Below, piece after piece: positions 26,164-34,324 of a DNA stretch of 36,544 nt; within the stretch, counting starts at the first letter, position 1; every line of letters starts with the position of its first letter. The notes below the pieces were generated by a model, which saw only the letters and a program-made list of their open reading frames with translations, did not search any database and had not been told where the DNA came from. A program made the position numbers and the translations under genes. Origin of the DNA: Anaerolineae bacterium (GTDB lineage Bacteria; Chloroflexota; Anaerolineae; Aggregatilineales; Phototrophicaceae); the NCBI GenBank assembly GCA_019912965.1, contig JAIOHM010000007.1, positions 1 to 36,544 of the forward strand, read 5' to 3'.

Positions 26164-27471
26164 TTACAACCCACTCTTGAGCACATTAATCTGGCTGGTG
26201 GCGCTGTCAAAAGCCGTTTTGACCGACTGCGTAAATTGCAAACCCGTCACTGAATCCGGCCCGGTGGTATTGCGGCTGCACGATGCCGCGAACGACTCCC
26301 ATCCCTGCCGCAAAAGCTGCAACCCGGTATTGACCACATCCGCCGCCAGACTCAAACCCGCGTAGGTCTGTGCATCCTCGGTTGAAATGGTGTAATTCGC
26401 CGGAATATCCGTATTGACGTTAATCAACTGACCACAGCCTTCCGTTCCGGTCGTGCCGGATTCCGTCCAGAATTGGTTCAGCAGTGTATACGGCCCACGC
26501 GCCGCGTTCATGTTGTCGATGATGGTTTGCAGACTGGTGAGGTGATTTCGCAGCGCGGTGGTATCAATGGTGGTCGGCTGCACTTCGGGAACAACGGCGG
26601 CTTCGGCGGTCGGGGTAGAATCGACAGGTGCAACACCGCTCAAAGTTTGCTGAATCGTCGGGATGCTTTGCAGCACCGCGACCACTCCCGCCATCGGTGC
26701 GCCGAACTCAGCGGCAGGGACTTCCTGCTCCTGTTCACACACCCGGTCATAAGTGGCTTTGGCTTCTGCCAGCGCTTGCTGTGCATTGTTGATGTCCTGT
26801 GCAGCCGTCGCCAAATCCGGGAAGTCGCGGGTGTTATTGGATGAAAGCTGAACCGGATCAAGCGAGTCAAATGTTTCGGTACAGGTCAATGACCCACCGC
26901 CTAGTACACCCTGATACTGTGCCTGCAATTTAGTTGCGTTAGCACTGAGCAGGGTAAGCGCCCCTGTTAAATCGCTCACTAAGGTTGGCCGATCTTTATC
27001 GACAGGAACGCCGCTTTGGGGAGCAGATGTCGGCTGTGTGATGGTCTGCTGTGTACCGCCACCACTCCCACTGCGGAGCATCGGCGGCAGGACGAATGCC
27101 AGTGCGGCCACCAGCAGCGCCGAAAGCAGCAGACCCAATTCGATCTTGACCAACGAACGGGTCGGAAAGCCTAAGCGCCGCCCGATTTTACCCTTGAGCG
27201 CGATGTCTTCCAGTGTTTGCATGGCCGCATCGTTATCATCCTCAAGCGCCTGTTCCAGCTTGCGGAACATACCTAAAGAATAACGGGCAGCATCGCGCAC
27301 ACGGGCATCTTTATCGGATTTATAAGCTGATGCCAGCGATGTAATCGCAGTGGGGTCGCCCGCTTCCCCTAGCCATTCCGCTGCCTGACGGCGCACAGTG
27401 GCATCTTTGCTGGAGGCCAGCAGCTTGATTTTCGCTTTGACTTCGGCTTCAAATGTTTCGAGATCGGGCAT
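26164..27471 (-). CDS. HEAT-repeat protein with one membrane segment and an external domain
   Basis: The start is ATG 27471, with CGGAG ten bases upstream, giving 435 residues; a longer frame to 27597 is unlikely. Residues about 15-70 form HEAT-type helical repeats (VRRQAAEWLGEAGDPTAITS, then ARVRDAARYSLGMFRKLEQA). A single membrane helix lies at about 111-130 (ELGLLLSALLVAALAFVLPP). The rest is a Gly/Thr/Pro-rich linker and an external helical domain with several cysteines that may pair. The HEAT part should face the cytoplasm. No enzyme motif is seen; it may link an internal partner to an external structure. An intrinsic terminator follows. Confidence 0.75.
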   Translation of the reverse strand: MPDLETFEAEVKAKIKLLASSKDATVRRQAAEWLGEAGDPTAITSLASAYKSDKDARVRDAARYSLGMFRKLEQALEDDNDAAMQTLEDIALKGKIGRRLGFPTRSLVKIELGLLLSALLVAALAFVLPPMLRSGSGGGTQQTITQPTSAPQSGVPVDKDRPTLVSDLTGALTLLSANATKLQAQYQGVLGGGSLTCTETFDSLDPVQLSSNNTRDFPDLATAAQDINNAQQALAEAKATYDRVCEQEQEVPAAEFGAPMAGVVAVLQSIPTIQQTLSGVAPVDSTPTAEAAVVPEVQPTTIDTTALRNHLTSLQTIIDNMNAARGPYTLLNQFWTESGTTGTEGCGQLINVNTDIPANYTISTEDAQTYAGLSLAADVVNTGLQLLRQGWESFAASCSRNTTGPDSVTGLQFTQSVKTAFDSATSQINVLKSGL

Positions 27472-27780
27472 GAGATCCCACTCCGATTGATGGCGAGTGA
27501 ATACGTGTTTTCCCACAAATATACGGCAAGAATGCGTTTGGCGAAAGTGAAAGACTTGCCTAGTGTACCTGAAATTTCTCGCCATATTGGTAATCAAAAT
27601 GTGCGATTTTCTATTCTGTATTAGCTCACGAATAGCTAAGTTGTTGTGGTTAGCACATTAAAAATTATTTCTTTCTGATACAAAGAACCCGAACAGAATA
27701 GTAACCAAATGGTCCTAGTAGAAAAAGTCACGGACAACTGACAATCTTGGGGTGTCGAATCTCAAGAAGAGGTCAGAGCC
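27472..27780. other. AT-rich spacer ahead of the transposase wreck
   Basis: No open frame with a plausible start is seen. The right part (27650-27780) has no visible terminal inverted repeat to mark the edge of the insertion sequence. Confidence 0.5.
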
Positions 27781-28419
27781 GTGACAACCGAAGAGTTTAT
27801 TATTGAATTGCTCTATCGGGTGGATGAAATGATGCTGGATGTGAAGAAACAATCCGCAGGCCAATTTGTATCCGAGTGAAGTGGTAATACTAGCCTTGTT
27901 GTTTGCTCTCAAAGGGGGTGGGTCACGGGCGTTTTATAGCTGGTTGAGCCGCAACTAGTCCACCGTTTCCGAAACTGCCCGAACGCACCCGCCTGTTTCG
28001 TTCATTCAAGCGTTATCGGGTGTATCTGAAGCGCTTCTGTGCATCTGGGTTTGATTGTGGATTAGGCGTGTGACACGGTCAATGTCTATGATGGCAGTGC
28101 CTTTCAATCTCTAGTTGATGGCGTGGCCGTCCAGATGGTGGTCTTGAGCGATATGGCCTTCGAGAAACAGGATTGGCATCCCGCCAACCTCAAAATCTGT
28201 CAACGAGGCGGTTGGAATACCCACATGTTGATTGCGAGCATCTTGTCGATGTTGACTGTTGTGTGCCATTTCAAGAAGCTCTCACATCGTGTCTGGACAT
28301 ATTTTGAAAATCATCTGGGCTACACTTTAGCCTTATTCAATCTGTTGGTGAAATGGCATCGCCTTCAGCCTGATGAAAAGGGCTTTGTCTCCCTTTCCAT
28401 CGTTGAATTCGGCCTCTAG
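27781..28419 (+). pseudogene. Decayed insertion-sequence transposase with frameshifts and internal deletion
   Basis: Three reading frames must be joined. Frame a, from 27781, reads VTTEEFIIELLYRVDEMMLD. Frame b then reads YPSEVVILALLFALKGGGSR and AFYSWLSRN. Frame c reads FPKLPERTRLFRSFKRYRVY. The final frame from about 28077 reads MVVLSDMAFEKQ, GGWNTHMLIASILSMLT and FNLLVKWHRL. This follows the order of a transposase group common in Chloroflexota, with the aspartate in VLSDMAF as one DDE acid. A stretch expected between frame c and the final frame (roughly 80-100 codons, with the first catalytic Asp) is missing. It is inactive. Exact IS family and ends are unclear. Confidence 0.75.
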
Positions 28420-28501
28420 TACTAGCACCAGTAGTTACTAGGTGTTACCTTTAGGTACCCTATCTCTGGTTGGTATAGTTCTTAACGACACAGATCAATA
28501 T

Positions 28502-28530
28502 TTGTCCTGATACAGTGCCAATCATAAAAT
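28502..28530 (+). promoter_or_regulatory. Candidate promoter of the TIR-FGE gene
   Basis: TTGTCC (28502-28507), a 17-base spacer and TAAAAT (28525-28530) form a good sigma-70-like pair 86 bases before the start at 28616. Confidence 0.45.
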
Positions 28531-28615
28531 AGCATTTGTCTTTTTAGGGCTTTGGACAGCCTGCTATCGAGATCTATGCATACACTTATATCGTCTTCAA
28601 ATGAGGTTGTTTCTA

Positions 28616-30256
28616 ATGCCGGACGTATTCGTCTCATATTCTCACCAAGATTTAGAATTTGTTCATAAGCTTACGGTTTCCTTGAAACGGCACGGCAAAC
28701 AGCCGTGGTTCGATCAAATCAAAGAACCGCTTGTAGGAATTGTCGCGGGAGTTCCTTGGTGGAAAGAAATCCAGTACGGTATTGAAACCGCCGATTCATT
28801 CGTCTTCGTCATAAGCCCCAATTCGATCAGTTCGCCGTATTGCCATGCCGAGATATGTTATGCGCGTGAGCTTGGGAAACGACTAATTCCACTTCTCTAT
28901 TGTTCATGGATTGGGGAGCAAAAAACCCGCAAAACTATCGATATAGCAATTGAAGATATCAGCGATGATGAAGAGATGCCGGACAGTGTAACGAGCAGTA
29001 TGCGGAACTTGAAAAACCTAGTGCGTGCAAATTGGTTAGCTATCAGCGAGATACAATATGTTGTTTTCGCTGCGTCTATCGCCTTTGAGGAATCAATCGC
29101 AAATCTCCTCCAAGCGCTTGATATTGACCTTGCTTGGGTAAGATTACACAGTCAGCTAGTCCAAGCGGCAAAACTTTGGGAAGCAAGTGGCTTCGATAGT
29201 GATTTTTTGTGGCAAGCAAATAGATTGAAGCCAGTCTATGAAATGATCAAACGGTACAAACCACAACTTACCCCATTACTGCGGGATTTCATTCAACCTG
29301 AAGCTGAGCGTCTGCTTGCGGAACTAATGAGTATCAAGACCACACATCAGAGACGAAGCAGTATTGGAGAACGTCTCAGCGTCATAGGTGACCCGCGTGA
29401 GGGAACAAACGTTATCAATGGTGTCCCCGATATTGTCTGGTGTGAAATCAACATAGAAGGCGAAATACAGATAGGAAGCTCTGCTTCTATCCATGTTAAG
29501 CCTTTTTATGTCTCAAAATATCTTATTACCAACCAGCAATTCGAGGCGTTCATAACCCCCGACAATTTCGAATCAGAGGAAATATTGAGGAAACTTGGAC
29601 CAGAAGTAAACAGTCCTTACTTTCAACCAAAAGTTCTATGGAGTGATTTTGACCCATTTTTAGGAACAATCGAGAATGTTATGTCGCCAGACGAGAGGTT
29701 CCCCAACTTTCCTCGAAACTATGTAACATGGTATCAAGCCGTAGTTTTCAGTTATTGGGTGCATAATTTATATATAGAACATGATCTGTTTGCAAGATTT
29801 AAGATAGCACATAAAAACTCATACCCAATACATCCGTCTCCAACAAAACACCTTGATACTAAATGGATTATCAGACTACCATACGAATGGGAATGGCAGT
29901 ACATTGCCCAAAATGGTGCTGAACAGCGTCAGTACCCATGGGGCGAATGGGATGATTATCCTCGTGCAAACACAAGAGAAGCTTCACTTAATAGACGCAC
30001 CACAGCAGTTGGAATGTATCCTCATGGTGCAGCAGAATGTGGCGCACTAGATATAGGGGGAAACTTATGGGAATGGTGCAATAACGATCAGTACTTAGGG
30101 AGGGACTGGAGGAGTAGCAAAGCCAGAAGTCTCCGTGGGGGAGCTTTCGATTCAGACAAGGGTAGCTCAGCAAGTAAATATCATTACAATTATTTACTCC
30201 CACATCTGCGAGAGGAAAATATTGGTTTTAGGCTTGTATGCGCAAGAGATCCGTAA
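28616..30256 (+). CDS. TIR domain fused to a formylglycine-generating-enzyme-like (FGE-sulfatase) domain
   Basis: The start is taken as ATG 28616 (MPDVFVSYSHQDLEF), nine bases after GAGG; ATG 28601 is the alternative. Residues about 1-150 form a TIR domain: VFVSYSHQD, FVFVISPNSISSPYCHAEI with Glu79 in the position of the NADase glutamate, then KRLIPLLYC. A helical linker follows (about 150-265). Residues about 270-546 are an FGE-sulfatase (C-type-lectin-like) domain: YVSKYLITNQQFEAF, NYVTWYQAVVFSYWV, RLPYEWEWQYIA, IGGNLWEWCNN, SLRGGAF and NIGFRLVCAR. TIR NADases in bacteria commonly act in antiphage signalling; the FGE part may sense or bind a partner. Composition is AT-rich and the gene sits beside a dead transposase, suggesting transfer. 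Confidence 0.88.
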   Translation: MPDVFVSYSHQDLEFVHKLTVSLKRHGKQPWFDQIKEPLVGIVAGVPWWKEIQYGIETADSFVFVISPNSISSPYCHAEICYARELGKRLIPLLYCSWIGEQKTRKTIDIAIEDISDDEEMPDSVTSSMRNLKNLVRANWLAISEIQYVVFAASIAFEESIANLLQALDIDLAWVRLHSQLVQAAKLWEASGFDSDFLWQANRLKPVYEMIKRYKPQLTPLLRDFIQPEAERLLAELMSIKTTHQRRSSIGERLSVIGDPREGTNVINGVPDIVWCEINIEGEIQIGSSASIHVKPFYVSKYLITNQQFEAFITPDNFESEEILRKLGPEVNSPYFQPKVLWSDFDPFLGTIENVMSPDERFPNFPRNYVTWYQAVVFSYWVHNLYIEHDLFARFKIAHKNSYPIHPSPTKHLDTKWIIRLPYEWEWQYIAQNGAEQRQYPWGEWDDYPRANTREASLNRRTTAVGMYPHGAAECGALDIGGNLWEWCNNDQYLGRDWRSSKARSLRGGAFDSDKGSSASKYHYNYLLPHLREENIGFRLVCARDP

Positions 30257-30690
30257 GATAACGAATGATGAGCAATTGTAGATGAGATACTAAACAAGAA
30301 CGGGAAATCCGCAATTGTTACATGCTGATCTGCTACCCGAAAGCCGATATGGATGGAGTGCGTGTCTCAAATACACCCAACTACAAGGATAAGTTTTAAG
30401 TGTGAGAAAAACGGCTTAACAAAAGTGGATTCATAAAGCAAAGCCGGAGTGACCAACAATAGGATGCAACTTGTGCCACCTCAAAACAAGCGGACTGGAA
30501 TTTTTCTCGTTCCCCAAATCATAGGTGGGGAGATAACACAGGTAAGGGCTGATCAGACATTACAGTAGGGTATATTTTCGGTTTACTCAGGGTTGTAGAC
30601 CAAATTGGACTGGTATGGTATCCTTGACCCCATCTTGACGTGCTAAATTGGCTTATACGCGCCAATCGCATTTAAGTGGAAATTGCGAAT
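30257..30690. other. AT-rich spacer between the TIR-FGE and MocR genes
   Basis: A 37-codon stretch (about 30290-30400) reads DTKQEREIRNCYMLICYPKA and onward to NTPNYKDKF and a stop. It has no start or ribosome-binding site and could be the tail of a lost gene. Closer to the MocR gene, TTGGC and GCCAA flank eight bases at about 30648-30665, and CCAAATTGGACTGGT lies near 30600; either could belong to a MocR operator. No terminator is obvious. Confidence 0.35.
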
Positions 30691-32214
30691 ATGTTAAACC
30701 CCTCGAAACTTGCCATCTCGTTAGACCGTGATGGGGAAGAACCCATCTATCGTCAGCTCATCCGCCATATCCGTGCCCAGATCGAAAGCGGTTCACTGCC
30801 CGCTGGGACGCGCCTGCCCGCCAGCCGCGACCTTGCCCACCAGTTGAACATCAGCCGCATCAGCGTAGTGAATGCTTACGCTGAACTCCGCGCCGAAGGC
30901 TTTTTGAGCGCCCACGCCGGACGTGGCACATTTATTGCTGGGGACACCAACGGCACAGGTCAGGCGCATACCAATGGCAATGGCAACGGTAATCACGCCA
31001 GCCCAACCGCCACTCAGGAAACCCCCACCACACCAGATCGCTCCATCCGCGAGATGATGCGTATGGCACGCAAACCGGGAATCATCAGCTTTGCTCAGGG
31101 TTCGCCGCCCAACGACTTTTTCCCGATGGCACACCTGCGCGATGCCATTAACACGGTGCTGGATCGGGACGGCGCGAAGGCGCTGGCTTACGAAGTAGCC
31201 GAGGGACATACACCGCTGCGAACGGCGATTCGGGATTATGTCAGTGCATTGGGGATTCGCTGTCATGCCGATCAGATTTTGATTACGGGCGGCACGCAGC
31301 AGGCGCTGGATTTGGTGATTCAGGCGCTGCTTTCCGAAGGTGATTTGTTCCTGACCGAAAACCCCACTTATTTAGGCATGATCGACATCGCCCGCACCCG
31401 CCGCGTACAAATTCATGGCATCGACACCGACGGCGAAGGCATCCGTTTAGACATGCTGGAAAACTACATTCTCGACAACCGTCCTAAACTGATTTATGTC
31501 ATGCCCACCTTCCAGAATCCCTCTGGTGTGGTCATGCCATTACACCGCCGCCGCCAACTGCTGAATCTGGCAAACGAGTATCGCATCCCGATTTTGGAAG
31601 ATGGCGTTTATCATGAACTGCGTTACGAAGGCGAATCGCTGCCGCCGCTGAAAGCGCTGGATGAAACCGGAATCGTCATTCACGCCAGCGCCTTCACCAA
31701 GATGATGCTGCCCGGTTTACGCATCGGCTACGTCATCAGCGACAACACCCATTTCGAACGGATTTTGCGCGTCAAACAGGCCGCCGATATTTCCTCGCCC
31801 AGCCTGAACCAGCGCGCTATGCACCTGATGTTGGAACGCGGTGTGCTGGCGCAGCAGTTGGAACGCAATAACCGCGAACTCAAACGTCGCCGGGATGTCG
31901 CCCTAGCCGCTGCCGCTAAATATCTGCCGCCCGGTTCGCGCTGGAATATTCCGCAGGGTGGCTTATATCTGTGGGTGCAGTTGCCTAAGACAGGCCCCAC
32001 CGCCGCCGAACTCTACATCACCGCCATTCAGATGGGCGCGGCCTATGCCATCGGCAACGTGTTTTACACCAACGGCTGTGGCAGCCACCGTATCCGCATC
32101 AATTATGGCGCGCAAAAACCTGCTGATATTGAAGAAGGTTTCAAGCGCATCGGGCGGGCATGGCGTGAAGTCGCCTGCGACTACGACGCGATGGAAAAAT
32201 CGCCGCTGCTGTAG
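30691..32214 (+). CDS. MocR-type PLP-dependent regulator or aminotransferase
   Basis: The start is taken as ATG 30691 (MLNPSKLAISLDRDGEEPIY); an in-frame GTG at 30676 is the alternative. Residues 13-82 are a GntR winged helix (PIYRQLIRHIRAQIESGSLP, then LNISRISVVNAYAELRAEGF). A Gly/Asn/Thr-rich linker occupies about 85-115. The rest is a fold-type-I aminotransferase domain with NPTYLGM, PTFQNPSGVVM, EDGVYHELRY and the PLP lysine Lys337 in HASAFTKMMLPGLRIGYV. MocR proteins bind PLP or an aminated ligand and control amino-acid or vitamin B6 genes; some relatives with this layout are true aminotransferases (2-aminoadipate type). A strong terminator follows, so it is monocistronic. Confidence 0.88.
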   Translation: MLNPSKLAISLDRDGEEPIYRQLIRHIRAQIESGSLPAGTRLPASRDLAHQLNISRISVVNAYAELRAEGFLSAHAGRGTFIAGDTNGTGQAHTNGNGNGNHASPTATQETPTTPDRSIREMMRMARKPGIISFAQGSPPNDFFPMAHLRDAINTVLDRDGAKALAYEVAEGHTPLRTAIRDYVSALGIRCHADQILITGGTQQALDLVIQALLSEGDLFLTENPTYLGMIDIARTRRVQIHGIDTDGEGIRLDMLENYILDNRPKLIYVMPTFQNPSGVVMPLHRRRQLLNLANEYRIPILEDGVYHELRYEGESLPPLKALDETGIVIHASAFTKMMLPGLRIGYVISDNTHFERILRVKQAADISSPSLNQRAMHLMLERGVLAQQLERNNRELKRRRDVALAAAAKYLPPGSRWNIPQGGLYLWVQLPKTGPTAAELYITAIQMGAAYAIGNVFYTNGCGSHRIRINYGAQKPADIEEGFKRIGRAWREVACDYDAMEKSPLL

Positions 32215-32232
32215 TCCCTTAAAAATCATCAC

Positions 32233-32266
32233 GCAATGGGTATGAAGTTTCGTTCATACCCATTGC
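32233..32266 (+). terminator. Long stem-loop terminator after the MocR gene
   Basis: GCAATGGGTATGAA (32233-32246) and TTCATACCCATTGC (32253-32266) pair perfectly over 14 bases with a six-base loop. CATTTTGGG follows. The T run is short but the stem is strong and starts 19 bases after the stop. Confidence 0.75.
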
Positions 32267-32320
32267 CATTTTGGGCGTGATCTATGGGACAGACACATCG
32301 AATGCTAAGGGAACACCAAA

Positions 32321-32347
32321 GCGGCTTTGATGTCATTTCAAAGCCGC
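32321..32347. repeat. Perfect inverted repeat
   Basis: GCGGCTTTGA (32321-32330) and TCAAAGCCGC (32338-32347) enclose seven bases. It has no T run. It lies between the terminators of two convergent genes. Confidence 0.6.
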
Positions 32348-32352
32348 CGTTG

Positions 32353-32402
32353 TCATAAAGAAAGAGCCGACAACGGTGATTTCACTCACGGTTATCGGCT
32401 CT
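32353..32402 (-). terminator. Intrinsic terminator of the Cys-rich KTR gene
   Basis: On the minus strand AGAGCCGATAACCGTGA pairs with TCACCGTTGTCGGCTCT, with one wobble and one mismatch and a short loop. TTCTTTATG follows. The stem includes the gene's last codons and its stop at 32392. Confidence 0.8.
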
Positions 32403-32580
32403 GCGTCTTAGCGTCTGGCTCTTTGATGACTGACATATTCAGTTGTTTTACATTGATGAGCGTTTCCTGTTTACACTTGGGACAAAATAGTGGGAAGTTT
32501 TCAAGCACCGTATCACCACGTATCTTGACCCGTGTTTTGTTGCCACAGACCGGGCATAATATCCACTCGTATTGACCCAC
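32392..32580 (-). CDS. Cysteine-rich KTR-domain small protein
   Basis: The start is chosen at GTG 32580, four bases after GGGAGG, giving about 62 residues. The sequence WILCPVCGNKTRVKI, then LFCPKCKQETLINV and a tail ending VIKEPDAKTQSR, matches the Cys_rich_KTR family (PF14205). It has two CPxC pairs that form a rubredoxin-like zinc knuckle. The family is known mainly from Firmicutes, where the C-terminal tail is very conserved, so acquisition from that phylum is likely. It follows the ABC-2 permease gene on the same strand by 58 bases and may share its transcript. The function is unknown; a nucleic-acid or metal role is possible. Confidence 0.8.
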   Translation of the reverse strand: MGQYEWILCPVCGNKTRVKIRGDTVLENFPLFCPKCKQETLINVKQLNMSVIKEPDAKTQSR

Positions 32581-32638
32581 TCTACCTCCCTTCACTGGAT
32601 GGTTTTGTTGACCACGATCATTTTGATGCCTGCAAACA

Positions 32639-33409
32639 TCAAGCTGCTTTCCGTTTGTATACCCGCATCGCAAACAGATAGGCGACGATCAGTATCCCTA
32701 AGCACCACGCCAGTGCAACCCAAATATCATTGCCGACAGGTTGGCCTGCCAGCAGTGCGCGTATCGCATTGACGATGGAGGTAACTGGCTGATTTTCGGC
32801 AAAAGCACGGACGACTGGCGGCATCGATTCGGTGGGCACGAACGCCGAACTGATAAATGGAAGGAAGATAAGCGGGTAGGCAAAAGCGCCTGCACCGTCC
32901 ACCGATTTTGCGGACAGTCCGGCAATCACCGCGACCCATGTCAGGGCCAGCGTAAACAGCCCGAGTATGCCAGCTACAGCCAGCCATGACAGTACGCCTG
33001 CCGACGAACGAAAGCCCATAAGCAGCCCCACCAGAATGATGACGACAACCGAGATCGCATTGGATACCAGCGAGGTCAGCACATGTCCCCACAGCGGGGC
33101 CGAACGCGCAATCGGCATCGAGTGGAACCGTTCGAATATGCCCCGCTGCATATCCATAAACAGCCGGTAAGACGTATAGGCGATGCCGCTTGCAATCGTA
33201 ATCAGCAGGATACCGGGCAGCAGGTAATTCACATAGTTATCCATGCCAGTTTGGATTGCGCCGCCGAACACATAGACGAACAGCAGCATGATCGCAATCG
33301 GCGTGATGGCGACCGTGATGATGGTGTCCATGCTGCGGAAAATATGGCGCATGGAACGTCCCAGCATAATGCTCATGTCGCTGAAAAAGTGGCTGTTTGT
33401 CGCTTCCAT
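32639..33409 (-). CDS. ABC-2 type transporter permease, DrrB-like
   Basis: The 256-residue inner-membrane protein has six hydrophobic segments: near 32-52 (TIITVAITPIAIMLLFVYVF), 63-82, 113-132, 140-165, 172-190 and 228-248. The conserved ABC-2 patch EPTESMP-like sequence reads FVPTESMPPVVRAFAENQP. Proteins of this type pair with DrrA-like ATPases to export hydrophobic drugs or lipids. Its ATG directly follows the stop of the ATPase gene (TAA-ATG), and the AGGAGG site lies inside the ATPase's last codons, so the two are translationally coupled. Confidence 0.9.
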   Translation of the reverse strand: MEATNSHFFSDMSIMLGRSMRHIFRSMDTIITVAITPIAIMLLFVYVFGGAIQTGMDNYVNYLLPGILLITIASGIAYTSYRLFMDMQRGIFERFHSMPIARSAPLWGHVLTSLVSNAISVVVIILVGLLMGFRSSAGVLSWLAVAGILGLFTLALTWVAVIAGLSAKSVDGAGAFAYPLIFLPFISSAFVPTESMPPVVRAFAENQPVTSIVNAIRALLAGQPVGNDIWVALAWCLGILIVAYLFAMRVYKRKAA

Positions 33410-34171
33410 TTAGTTTTCCTCCTTCTTGCCGATGATTGCGAGGAATATTTCCTCCAAAGTCAACTGCTTTTCCACATACTCCACCTTTGCGGGCGGGAAC
33501 CGCTTTTTCAGTTCCGCCAGCGTGCCGCCCGCGATAATCCTGCCCTCATGCAGAATGGCGATCTGATCGGCAAGTTGTTCAGCCTCGTCCAAATACTGTG
33601 TAGTCAGAAATACCGTCGTGCCATTATTGGCAAGCTCTTTCACCGTCTTCCAGACCTCGATGCGTGCTTCGGGGTCAAGCCCGGTGGTCGGCTCGTCGAG
33701 GAAAATGATCTGCGGTTTTCCCACCAGACTCATGGCGATGTCGAGCCTGCGGCGCATCCCCCCCGAATAGGTGGCAACCCTGCGGTCGGCGGCGTCGGTC
33801 AGGCTAAAGTGTTTCAGCAGATCGTCCGCCACCTGACGCGGATTTTTGAGATGCCGCAGTCTGGCAATCAAAATAAGATTCTCCCGTCCGGTCAAAATCT
33901 CGTCCACGGCGGCAAACTGCCCGGTCAGGCTGATTGACTGCCGCACACTGTCGGGCTTCGACGCAACATCGAATCCGTTTACAGCGGCGGTTCCGCCGTC
34001 CTGTTTAAGCAGTGTGGTGAGGATTTTGACAATCGTCGTCTTGCCCGCGCCATTGGAGCCGAGCAGGGCGAAAATACTGCCTTTTTCCACCTCAAAATCC
34101 ACGCCTTTCAGAACAGAAAGCTGTTTGTAGGACTTTTGCAGCCCTTTCACTTGGATTGCTTGGTTTTGCAT
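33410..34171 (-). CDS. ABC transporter ATP-binding protein, DrrA-like
   Basis: The start is taken as ATG 34171, six bases after AAGGA; the ATG at 34177 would overlap that site. The 253-residue protein has all ABC motifs: Walker A LLGSNGAGKTTIVK (residues 37-50), Q-loop SLTGQFAAVDEILTGREN, signature TYSGGMRRRLDIAMSL, Walker B IIFLDEPTTGLDPEAR and the switch, where TTQYLDEAEQLAD has glutamine in place of the usual histidine, as in DrrA-like daunorubicin-resistance ATPases. It forms an exporter with the following permease. It is divergent from a MarR regulator, which probably controls it. Confidence 0.92.
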   Translation of the reverse strand: MQNQAIQVKGLQKSYKQLSVLKGVDFEVEKGSIFALLGSNGAGKTTIVKILTTLLKQDGGTAAVNGFDVASKPDSVRQSISLTGQFAAVDEILTGRENLILIARLRHLKNPRQVADDLLKHFSLTDAADRRVATYSGGMRRRLDIAMSLVGKPQIIFLDEPTTGLDPEARIEVWKTVKELANNGTTVFLTTQYLDEAEQLADQIAILHEGRIIAGGTLAELKKRFPPAKVEYVEKQLTLEEIFLAIIGKKEEN

Positions 34172-34282
34172 ATTCATTCCTTATCGCTTGCGCCTTCCTA
34201 TGCTACAATACGTTCAGCTTGAATATCCAGCAAACAATACAACATATTTACTAGATACTCAAGTCATCATACGAATATTTAT

Positions 34283-34295
34283 CTTGAAAGTCAAG
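34283..34295. promoter_or_regulatory. Candidate MarR operator
   Basis: CTTGA-AAG-TCAAG is a perfect inverted repeat in the 153-base AT-rich spacer between the divergent ABC and MarR genes, 29 bases before the proposed MarR start. A related CAAGT half-site lies about 25 bases to the left. Confidence 0.5.
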
Positions 34296-34324
34296 CTATT
34301 TTGCGTGAAACGGAGACATCAAAA

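Noticed and set aside
30121..30256. FGE C-terminus as a variable region of a diversity-generating retroelement
   Set aside because: FGE-sulfatase folds are common retroelement targets, but there is no reverse transcriptase gene and no template repeat of this end in the window.
33083..33937. A 284-codon plus-strand open frame
   Set aside because: It is antisense to the DrrA/DrrB-like genes, which have full family motifs; its own sequence is compositionally odd with no recognisable domain.
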